Shown here: positions 1 to 5,134 of the stretch, piece after piece
Numbering within the stretch: position 1 is the first letter of the stretch
Layout of the letters: each line of letters opens with the position of its first letter
Source of the DNA: Phycisphaerales bacterium
GTDB taxonomy: Bacteria; Planctomycetota; Phycisphaerae; Phycisphaerales; UBA1924
Reading direction: 5' to 3'
Assembly: GCA_029212425.1 (NCBI GenBank)
Contig: JARGNC010000110.1
Location: 1 to 8,656, forward strand
DNA length: 8,656 nucleotides
The notes under the pieces: model-generated
What the model saw: only the letters and a program-made list of their open reading frames with translations
What the model was told of the DNA's origin: nothing
Database searches by the model: none
Position numbers and translations under genes: made by a program

Positions 1-43
1 TGGGACATATGGACTTGTCCATATGTTCAGAATTCATGTCCCA
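1..43. repeat. Nested inverted repeats at the window edge
   Basis: Two overlapping dyads are visible. A 10-bp inverted repeat (ACATATGGAC at 5-14, GTCCATATGT at 17-26) has only TT between its arms. An outer pair, TGGGACAT at 1-8 and ATGTCCCA at 36-43, uses part of the same left arm, so the two stems cannot form fully at the same time. There is no T-run after them. They lie about 20 to 60 bp upstream of the predicted promoter of the first gene. They could be a protein-binding operator or the 3' end of a transcript entering from outside the window. The sequence is clear; the role is unknown. Confidence 0.55.
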
Positions 44-59
44 ATTCCCTTCAAACCTA

Positions 60-87
60 TTGACAGGGTCAGGATTTCGTTTATTCT
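60..87 (+). promoter_or_regulatory. Probable sigma70-type promoter for the PEP-CTERM-like gene
   Basis: A perfect -35 hexamer TTGACA (60-65) is followed after 16 bp by TATTCT (82-87), which matches four of six bases of the -10 consensus. Transcription would begin near 94 and give a leader of about 190 nt. No other pair between here and the gene looks as good. This is prediction from consensus only. Confidence 0.45.
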
Positions 88-93
88 ACTAAC

Positions 94-284
94 GGCTTGG
101 TATGTCTGTCACCCAGTGCCTCGCCGCACAACATTCGTTCCGTGTGTTCTAGAGAGAAGAGAGAACCACAAGAACAACTTGATGTGCAGTCCCAATGTGG
201 GGGCTAAAACCGGGTTTGTGACAAGAGTGGGAGTGTTTCCTGTTCTTGCTAGTGTGTTTGATTCAAACGAAAGAGAGAAAACAA
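94..284 (+). promoter_or_regulatory. Long 5' leader of the PEP-CTERM-like gene, with ribosome binding site
   Basis: About 190 nt separate the predicted transcription start from the ATG at 285. The leader holds small possible hairpins: AGTCCC/GGGGCT (188-193 with 200-205, one wobble pair), AAAC/GTTT (207-210 with 214-217) and GTTTG/CAAAC (256-260 with 264-268). A purine-rich ribosome binding site, AAGAGAG, sits at 271-277. An open frame starts at ATG 23 and runs through the leader into the gene in another frame; its Arg/Cys-rich product looks like a shadow, not a protein. I recognise no riboswitch class. Confidence 0.35.
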
Positions 285-884
285 ATGAAGATCGCAATCA
301 CTGCAATCGCTGCAATCGCTGGTGCTGCAACCGCATCACCTTACTTCACCGCTGCAAACGGCTACGAAGGTGTTGGCTCAGCACCTGCTGGCGCATTGGC
401 AACCGTAACCATCGACATCTCAGGTATCGAAACTTGGGACGAACAAGGTTCAGCATTCAACACCGTCATCGGTGCTGGTCTCGCTGCTAACGCTCACGTC
501 GTCGGAATCGGCTGGGACACCAACCAAATCGCTGGTCTTGACTCCGGTGGAGCTTCATGGCTCTCCGAAATGACCATCACTTTCGGTGACTCAACTGGTC
601 CAGCAGCACTCTTCCTCACCCCATCAGGCACCGGTGCTCCAGGTACCGAGTCCAACAGCTCGGGTGGCATCTTTGACCTCACCGTTTCGGCTCTCGACTT
701 CTTCGTCGGCGCTGACGGCGTGCTCTCAATGGAATTCTTCGAGTCATTCGTTGACCAAGCTGGTGCTGCTGAAGGTCTCTTCGACCAAGGCTCACAGCTT
801 CAGATCCAGTACGTTGTACCTGCTCCAGGTGCACTCGCAATGCTCGGCCTCGGCGGTCTCGTCGCTGGTCGTCGTCGTCGCTAA
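285..884 (+). CDS. Small secreted protein with a PEP-CTERM-like C-terminal sorting tail
   Basis: The product is 199 residues long. Residues 1-17 form a short signal peptide (MKIAITAIAAIAGAATA, likely cleaved before SPYF). The body (about 18-176) is rich in Gly, Ala, Ser and Asp, contains no cysteine and looks like a beta-rich extracellular domain. The C-terminus has the three parts of a PEP-CTERM-like tag: the motif PAPGA at 179-183, a short hydrophobic stretch to about 194, and RRRR at the very end. In this family such tails are read by exosortase-type membrane peptidases that move the protein to the cell surface; no exosortase gene is in the window. An earlier in-frame TTG at 246 exists, but ATG 285 has the better ribosome binding site and begins directly at the signal peptide. 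The 5' end carries a 9-bp tandem repeat (GCAATCGCT-type units, about 294-322) encoding the Ala/Ile core. Codon use (GCT, GGT, ATC, AAC, CGT) differs from neighbouring genes and suggests high expression. The body's function is not recognised. Confidence 0.85.
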   Translation: MKIAITAIAAIAGAATASPYFTAANGYEGVGSAPAGALATVTIDISGIETWDEQGSAFNTVIGAGLAANAHVVGIGWDTNQIAGLDSGGASWLSEMTITFGDSTGPAALFLTPSGTGAPGTESNSSGGIFDLTVSALDFFVGADGVLSMEFFESFVDQAGAAEGLFDQGSQLQIQYVVPAPGALAMLGLGGLVAGRRRR

Positions 885-894
885 ACCGACGATT

Positions 895-975
895 GATACA
901 ACCTTGCCTTACCCGTTCGGTTGTATCTGATTTGTGACTCGAACTTGACCCGCCGGTCGTATACCGGTAGTTCGA
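895..975 (+). repeat. Two stem-loops in the 3' untranslated region
   Basis: Between the stop codon and the terminator are two further dyads. The first is GATACAACC (895-903) with GGTTGTATC (919-927), a perfect 9-bp stem with a 15-nt loop. The second is compound: TCGAACT (939-945) with AGTTCGA (969-975) outside, and CCGGT (953-957) with ACCGG (963-967) inside, separated by an asymmetric bulge. Neither is followed by a T-run, so they are not terminators by themselves. They may protect the 3' end of the mRNA. Confidence 0.5.
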
Positions 976-990
976 TGAAACGAACACCCC

Positions 991-1026
991 AGGCCCTCAG
1001 CTTCTGCTGAGGGCCTGTTCTTTTTT
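991..1026 (+). terminator. Intrinsic terminator of the PEP-CTERM-like gene
   Basis: A perfect 11-bp stem (AGGCCCTCAGC at 991-1001, GCTGAGGGCCT at 1006-1016) with a TTCT loop is followed by GTTCTTTTTT (1017-1026). The T-run lies only on the rightward side, so it acts on the rightward transcript that ends about 107 bp after the stop codon at 884. Confidence 0.93.
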
Positions 1027-1078
1027 GGACTCCTCACGATATTCGAACACCCCCAAAACCAGTTCTCAAAATCAGGGC

Positions 1079-1105
1079 AAAAAACAAGGGCGCCCGAGCA
1101 CCCTT
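1079..1105 (-). terminator. Intrinsic terminator of nuoB
   Basis: Read leftward, AAGGGTGC (1105-1098), loop TCGG, and GCGCCCTT (1093-1086) form an 8-bp stem with one T-G wobble. It is followed by G and six T (plus-strand A-run at 1079-1084). It lies 37 bp beyond the nuoB stop codon and faces the terminator at 991-1026, so the two converging transcripts each have their own stop signal. Confidence 0.9.
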
Positions 1106-1141
1106 TGCAAATATCAAAGATGGAGTATTGAACGCGTAACG

Positions 1142-1702
1142 CTAGGACTGTGACAACCCGACTGGTTGAGGATTCACAGCATGGGTTGGTTCGACAACCA
1201 CACCCAAAGGCTGACGCTTGCCACCCTTCGGAGGCATGCCTTCAGAATCAATATGGCGCTGGATTGCCATGATCCCCTCAAGGAGCATCTCAGGACGAGG
1301 AGGGCATCCAGGAACATAGACATCAACAGGGATGAACTGATCGACACCCTGCACCGTTGCGTAGCTGTCAAAGACGCCTCCGGTGGATGCGCACGCGCCC
1401 ATCGAGATTACCCACTTGGGTTCGGGCATCTGCTCGTAGATCCGCTGGAGGACCGGGAGCATCTTGACGGAGATCCGTCCCGCAACGATCAGCAGGTCCG
1501 CTTGACGAGGGGAGAACGCCATGCGTTCCATCCCGAAGCGAGCGATGTCGTAGCGTGAAGACGCGGTCGCCATGAGCTCAATCCCGCAGCACGCGGTCGC
1601 GAAAGGCATCGGCCAAAGACTCGAGCGTCTGCCCCAGTTGACGATGTGCCGAAGCTGGGTCGTCAGGAAGTTATCAGTTGGGATAGCGGCTTCAATACCC
1701 AT
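1142..1702 (-). CDS. nuoB: NADH-quinone oxidoreductase subunit B (complex I, NuoB)
   Basis: The product (186 residues) is the NuoB/PSST subunit of respiratory complex I, which sits in the peripheral arm and carries iron-sulfur cluster N2, the last electron carrier before quinone. The four cluster ligands are present: Cys38 and Cys39 in the motif ATACCGIELM, Cys104 in MGACASTGG, and Cys133 in YVPGCPPRPE. Their spacing (1, 65 and 29 residues) is the family pattern. Length is normal, with a short polar C-terminal tail after about residue 155. The ATG at 1702 is preceded by a clear ribosome binding site, GAAAGG (1715-1710). It is last in a leftward run of four genes and ends 37 bp before an intrinsic terminator. 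No nuoA, nuoC or other complex I gene is beside it, unlike the usual nuo operon order; the rest of the complex must be encoded elsewhere. The 81-bp gap to the ACT gene allows its own promoter. Confidence 0.97.
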   Translation of the reverse strand: MGIEAAIPTDNFLTTQLRHIVNWGRRSSLWPMPFATACCGIELMATASSRYDIARFGMERMAFSPRQADLLIVAGRISVKMLPVLQRIYEQMPEPKWVISMGACASTGGVFDSYATVQGVDQFIPVDVYVPGCPPRPEMLLEGIMAIQRHIDSEGMPPKGGKRQPLGVVVEPTHAVNPQPVGLSQS

Positions 1703-1739
1703 GGATCAACCTTTCAATCATGCACGGAGTTGATTGAGC

Positions 1740-1769
1740 ATGATACAGCAAGTGTACGCATCGCGTCGA
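1740..1769 (-). promoter_or_regulatory. Possible nuoB promoter
   Basis: Read leftward, TCGACG (1769-1764; four of six bases of the -35 consensus) lies 18 bp before TATCAT (1745-1740; five of six of the -10 consensus), 37 bp ahead of the nuoB start codon. The string TGCGTACACT (1760-1751) lies between the two boxes and offers an alternative -10, TACACT. It is a weak prediction, but the gap between the ACT gene and nuoB is large enough for a promoter. Confidence 0.3.
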
Positions 1770-1783
1770 GGATTTGAGCCGAA

Positions 1784-2251
1784 TCAAGCTGCGGATTCAC
1801 CCGGTTGATCGTCAATCACTTCCGCAGCGGGCCAATCCGCTTGATCGATCAGATCCATCGCTCGATCATGCTCATCGAACCGGAACACGCAGACCGGACC
1901 TTCGATGCCGTCCGCTGTCGGGATCAGGTAGCAGTAGCGGATGTTGATCCGGTTGTCCGCCATGAGGACCGAGAGATCACGGATCATGCCTGGACGGTTC
2001 TCGACACCGACACCAACGACCGGTGCTTCGACGACTGGACCGATCCCTGCATCGACGAGTGATTCACACATCGCACGGAGTGATTGTTCAGGAGTACCGA
2101 GCAAACGAACGCATCCGCGATCCTGGTATTCGGTTGTTGAAATGGAAGAAATCTGCACGCCGGCGGCCTTTGCCGCGTCGAGCACGCCGGCGAGTTCGCC
2201 TGGGCGTTGCTGGAGATATACGCTGAATTCGGACATCTGTATTCTTTGCAT
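1784..2251 (-). CDS. Tandem ACT-domain protein
   Basis: The product from ATG 2251 (155 residues) is two ACT domains with almost nothing else. ACT 1 is about residues 7-70, beginning FSVYLQQRPGELAGVLDAAK; ACT 2 is about 75-145, with VGVGVENRPGMIRDLSVLMA. Each carries the N/QRPG(E/M)L/I turn after the first strand that often binds amino acids in this fold. There is no catalytic domain, so it is probably a small ligand-sensing or regulatory subunit, as in stand-alone ACT proteins (COG4747-like); the ligand and partner cannot be read from sequence. Start choice: ATG 2251 has AAGG five bases upstream (2260-2257). ATG 2236 (MSEFSVYL) would also give complete domains but has a weaker site, and the longest open frame begins at 2293. 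It lies between the YihY-family gene (133-bp gap) and nuoB (81-bp gap). The C-terminus is short and acidic (EVIDDQPGESAA). Confidence 0.87.
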   Translation of the reverse strand: MQRIQMSEFSVYLQQRPGELAGVLDAAKAAGVQISSISTTEYQDRGCVRLLGTPEQSLRAMCESLVDAGIGPVVEAPVVGVGVENRPGMIRDLSVLMADNRINIRYCYLIPTADGIEGPVCVFRFDEHDRAMDLIDQADWPAAEVIDDQPGESAA

Positions 2252-2335
2252 AGGAACCTTGATTCTAGGCACAAACCTGCTTCTGGTCCCCAAACAAGCG
2301 AGAGAATCAGACCACAGCGGGCTTATCTATACCGA

Positions 2336-2366
2336 TCGGATCGAACAAAGGTTCGGTTCGATCCGA
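2336..2366. repeat. 11-bp inverted repeat after the YihY-family gene
   Basis: TCGGATCGAAC (2336-2346) and GTTCGATCCGA (2356-2366) form a perfect 11-bp stem with a 9-nt loop. It begins 18 bp beyond the stop codon of the YihY-family gene and about 85 bp before the ACT gene. No T-run follows on either strand, so it is not a standard intrinsic terminator. It may stabilise the mRNA 3' end, work as a Rho-type or attenuated terminator, or bind a protein. Confidence 0.6.
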
Positions 2367-2384
2367 ATCAGATTCAACTCAAAA

Positions 2385-3764
2385 TCACCGCAGAAGTTCG
2401 GATAATGTTTGCTGTCCCATCGTTGCGCGAGCCGCGTCGAGGAAAGACGCTGGGATCTTGGCGCGGGACTGGTCGCGGAGGCGGTCCAGATTCGATCCTG
2501 CGTTGAGCAGGTCCGTCAATTGGATCTGCTCCATCGGACGCGACAGGGTATACGCATCGTCCGCGTCTTCACCCTGCGAGATCAGGTTCAGAAGCCCTGC
2601 CTTGTGCAACGCACCCAAGAGGGTTGCAGCGAGGGACGGATCGATATCGAGTCCAGCCGCGAGTTCATCCGCTGTGGTGGTCTGACCATCTGCGAATCGT
2701 TGACCGATGTGCCCCCCCACTGCGATGAGGATCAGCGGATCGAGCAGGACATGCTTGCTGGATTCGGATTCGCCGCTGAGTGCTGCGAGTCCGGAGTTGA
2801 CCAATCGTGTGAAGTGCTGGAGCGCGTGGGTCATCTGCATTCCAAGCAGGACGATCACCCAGGTCACATACACCCAGAGCAGGAACAGAGGGAGGATCGC
2901 GAGTGATCCATAGAACTTGGTGTAGCCCGTTGCTGACTTGAGGTACATCGTGAATCCGGATTTGCCAAGCTCCCACATAATCGCGGCAATGAACGCACCA
3001 GCGAGCGCTGAACGAACCTTGATCTTGGTGTTTGGGATCGTCAGGTATGCTGTCAGCAGCAGGATCGTCGAGATCAGCACGGAGACACCGAACCCCGCCA
3101 TCGCGGCGCCGATCGCGCCCCCGTTGCCCTCCTCACCTGAAATGGAAATGATCCATTTCGCGAGGGAATCACCAACCACAAATGTCGCAGCGAGCAGCAA
3201 TGTCCCGAGCGTGAGCATCGTCCAATACAGCATCAACCGTCGCAACCACGGCCGACCCGATGGCGCGGCGCATAACTGGTTGAACGATTTTTCGATTTCA
3301 ATCAGCATCGACATCGCGGCGTAAATCAGCACGATAAACGACGCCATCGCGATCCATCCCGTTGGGACATTGCGGATCGATGTGTTCACGCGGATGATGA
3401 GATCCGAGATGAGCTGTTCAATGTTCGACGCAGCGTCCTGCTCCTGAGCTTCACTTTCCGTTCCCACTCCCGGATCGGACTGAGGAGGCTCGATGCTGTC
3501 GGGCGATTCTGAAACTGAGCCTGCAGAGATTTGCGAGATTCCTGCGAAGTCCAGCACTCGTCGGACACCGGAATCTACCTCTTGCTCGGACACAAACGAA
3601 CCGAAAATCAGAAGTCCAATCGCCATAACTGGGATGATCGAGAAAATGGTGCGATAGGACATCGCCGCGGCCATACGCGGGATTTGTGAGCGGTACAGCC
3701 CTCCAATCCCGAGTCGGCAGACCGCGATCAGCCGTTGCCATTCATCTCCCCAGCGCTTGGACAT
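2385..3764 (-). CDS. YihY/BrkB-family (UPF0761) inner-membrane protein with C-terminal winged-helix-like domain
   Basis: From ATG 3764 the product has 459 residues and the six-helix YihY/BrkB plan. Membrane segments are at about 38-58, 136-156, 178-200, 217-240, 252-266 and 287-313. Family signatures are visible: AAAMSYRTIFSIIPV at the first helix and YTKFYGSLAILPLFLLWVY at the last. These proteins were once called RNase BN, but that activity belongs to another enzyme; their real role is unsettled. Two additions stand out. An acidic, Ser/Pro/Glu/Gln-rich loop (about 82-116) is inserted between helices 1 and 2. A soluble tail of about 145 residues contains a winged-helix-like stretch (about 343-395, with TTADELAAGLDIDPSLAATLL), as in long family members. 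Start: ATG 3764 has GAGG eight bases upstream, but the frame stays open and protein-like back to a possible CTG at 3872, which would add 36 residues including a DSAP repeat. It lies between rluB and the ACT gene. Confidence 0.88.
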   Translation of the reverse strand: MSKRWGDEWQRLIAVCRLGIGGLYRSQIPRMAAAMSYRTIFSIIPVMAIGLLIFGSFVSEQEVDSGVRRVLDFAGISQISAGSVSESPDSIEPPQSDPGVGTESEAQEQDAASNIEQLISDLIIRVNTSIRNVPTGWIAMASFIVLIYAAMSMLIEIEKSFNQLCAAPSGRPWLRRLMLYWTMLTLGTLLLAATFVVGDSLAKWIISISGEEGNGGAIGAAMAGFGVSVLISTILLLTAYLTIPNTKIKVRSALAGAFIAAIMWELGKSGFTMYLKSATGYTKFYGSLAILPLFLLWVYVTWVIVLLGMQMTHALQHFTRLVNSGLAALSGESESSKHVLLDPLILIAVGGHIGQRFADGQTTTADELAAGLDIDPSLAATLLGALHKAGLLNLISQGEDADDAYTLSRPMEQIQLTDLLNAGSNLDRLRDQSRAKIPASFLDAARATMGQQTLSELLR

Positions 3765-3780
3765 CGGCTCAACCTCTGGC

Positions 3781-3811
3781 GAATCCGGTGCCGAATCCGG
3801 TGCCGAATCCG
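3781..3811. repeat. 12-bp tandem repeat, 2.6 copies
   Basis: GAATCCGGTGCC occurs at 3781-3792 and 3793-3804, followed by GAATCCG (3805-3811). On the leftward strand, in the frame of the YihY-family gene, each unit encodes Asp-Ser-Ala-Pro. The period of exactly four codons agrees with this stretch being translated as an N-terminal extension. Confidence 0.9.
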
Positions 3812-3882
3812 ATTGTGCATCCGTCGGCTCTTGAGGGCTGGGTGGTGTCGGGTTGGGTGGTTCGGTGCTCAGCGTGAATCTT

Positions 3883-3889
3883 TCCTTCT
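3883..3889 (-). promoter_or_regulatory. Strong ribosome binding site with no ATG/GTG/TTG after it
   Basis: Read leftward, AGAAGGA (3889-3883) lies between rluB and the YihY-family gene. The only in-frame start-like codon at a usable distance is CTG at 3872-3870, ten bases downstream. It would open LSTEPPNPTPPSPQEP and continue without a stop into the membrane protein. It may mark the true start, or it may be a chance purine run. Confidence 0.35.
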
Positions 3890-3919
3890 GGAGCCGATCA
3901 TTGGACCCAGAATCGAATC

Positions 3920-4978
3920 TTACTGGGAATCCTTCGGCGTGCGGCGCTTCTGAGCTTTGGAGCGTGGTCCTCGGCTCGAGTTTGTGATCCCACGCCCGTC
4001 TTTCCCGTCTGATGATTGGGAAGCGCGGTTGATCGCGTTCTTGATCGATCGACGACGAACCCCCTTCGCGGGACCCGATCGTGGATCGACATAGGGTGCT
4101 TTCGGCGTGTTTCCGCCTCGCTTTGAGGGGGATTGTTGTTCATCGCTCAGTTTCATCGCAGCCGCTTTCTTGAGCGCTTTGATCTCATCGCGTGTGAGCT
4201 CCCTCCAAGCTCCTCTTGCGACCCCTTTGAGCTCGACTGGTCCCATCCCGATGCGTTCGAGCTTGCGGACTGGGAATCCGACCGCCGCGAGCATGCGTCG
4301 GACCTGGCGATTGCGTCCCTCGCGGAGGGTGAGTTCCATCACCGTGCTGTCGCGATCCTGCGCGATGAGCTTGATTTCGACATGAGCGGTCCGCTTGGCG
4401 CCGTGGGTTTGTCCTTCGCTCCGCTGCGCCAAGAAGATGCCTCGTTCAAGTTCTTGGATCGCGTCTTCGTCGAGCTTGCCTTTGACAGTGACTCGGTAGG
4501 TCTTGGGGACCCCATAGCGCGGATGGGTGAGCCGATTCGCCAACTCGCCGTCGTTGGTCAGGAGGATCAAACCGACAGTCTCATAGTCCAATCGTCCAAC
4601 AGGGAACAAGCGTGCTGCTGCTGGGTGATTCACCAGTTCAGTCACCGTCCGGCGGTCATATCCCGGCTCATCCTTCACAGAACTGAGCGTGCGTGGTGGT
4701 TTATTGAGCATCACATACAACAACCGCTCGGATTGCGGTAACACCTTGTTTTGCACGACGATACGGTCAACAGTTGGATCGACCCAGATCGGGAGATCGG
4801 TCTCGATCTTGCCGTTGACAGTGACCTCTCCGGCTTCGATGAGTGCTTCGCAAGTACGGCGCGATCCGACGCCGGCATCTGCCATGACGCGTTGCAATCG
4901 CTCACCCCGGCTGGCGTCTCGGAGATCAGCGACCTTCTTGGATGGTCGTGCATGCGGCTTGTTGTGTTGGTTGCTCAC
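3920..4978 (-). CDS. rluB: RluB/RsuA-family rRNA pseudouridine synthase
   Basis: From GTG 4978 the product has 352 residues. An S4 RNA-binding domain (about 25-78, starting GERLQRVMADAGVGSRRTCE) precedes the catalytic domain. The active-site motif GRLDYETVGLILLTNDGELA is present, with catalytic Asp131 in GRLD; the later family motifs HPRYGVPKTYRV and REGRNRQVRRMLAAVG follow. Enzymes of this family turn one uridine of ribosomal RNA into pseudouridine; by overall likeness the target is a 23S site as for RluB, but RluE/RluF/RsuA types cannot be excluded. After about residue 275 comes a basic, Ser/Gly/Lys/Arg-rich tail of roughly 75 residues, probably unstructured and RNA-binding. Start choice is uncertain: GTG 4978 lacks a ribosome binding site but sits just after a possible promoter. 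TTG 5014 would add 12 residues, but that TTG is itself part of the predicted -35 box. It is first of the leftward four genes and divergent from the coiled-coil gene. Confidence 0.92.
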   Translation of the reverse strand: MSNQHNKPHARPSKKVADLRDASRGERLQRVMADAGVGSRRTCEALIEAGEVTVNGKIETDLPIWVDPTVDRIVVQNKVLPQSERLLYVMLNKPPRTLSSVKDEPGYDRRTVTELVNHPAAARLFPVGRLDYETVGLILLTNDGELANRLTHPRYGVPKTYRVTVKGKLDEDAIQELERGIFLAQRSEGQTHGAKRTAHVEIKLIAQDRDSTVMELTLREGRNRQVRRMLAAVGFPVRKLERIGMGPVELKGVARGAWRELTRDEIKALKKAAAMKLSDEQQSPSKRGGNTPKAPYVDPRSGPAKGVRRRSIKNAINRASQSSDGKDGRGITNSSRGPRSKAQKRRTPKDSQ

Positions 4979-5134
4979 CCAAGAGTGTACGCAGTGGGTT
5001 GATCGTGATGTCAAAACCGTCGCTCAGCTTACGAATCTCTCAGCGTTGATTTTCGAGTTATTCGGTCTTAAACGCCGAAGTAGTCGGTTACGCGCGTGCC
5101 TCCACCCGCGAATCCAGATGATCGAGGAACCGAT
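4979..5134. other. Divergent intergenic region
   Basis: This stretch of about 156 bp must drive rluB leftward and the coiled-coil gene rightward. On the rightward side, TTGATT at 5046-5051 resembles a -35 box, but no good -10 follows at the right distance (TTAAAC at 5068-5073 is the nearest). The coiled-coil gene has a clear ribosome binding site, GAGGA (5124-5128). A 5-bp inverted repeat, TTCGG/CCGAA, lies around 5061-5079. I see no operator I can name. Confidence 0.35.
4984..5014 (-). promoter_or_regulatory. Possible rluB promoter giving a near-leaderless mRNA
   Basis: Read leftward, a perfect -35 hexamer TTGACA (5014-5009) is followed after 19 bp by TACACT (4989-4984; four of six -10 bases). 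Only five bases separate this from the GTG at 4978, so transcription would start at or next to the first codon. The spacer is longer than ideal, so confidence is low. Confidence 0.33.

Noticed and set aside
23..490. 155-codon rightward open frame across the leader and the start of the secreted-protein gene
   Set aside because: The product is Arg/Cys/His-rich, has no domain, and overlaps in another frame a gene with a clear signal peptide and C-terminal tag.
939..975. Possible tRNA-like T-arm (TTCGA words and stem)
   Set aside because: No acceptor or anticodon stem can be drawn around it on either strand, and the T-stem does not pair.
1166..1558. 130-codon rightward open frame antisense to nuoB
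   Set aside because: nuoB on the other strand is certain from its four cysteine ligands.
3781..3811. Tandem repeat as the start of a CRISPR array or attachment site
   Set aside because: The unit is only 12 bp with no spacers and fits an in-frame Asp-Ser-Ala-Pro repeat.
4133..4741. 202-codon rightward open frame antisense to rluB
   Set aside because: It is opposite the conserved catalytic region of a well-recognised enzyme; it is the usual shadow of a moderately GC-rich coding strand.
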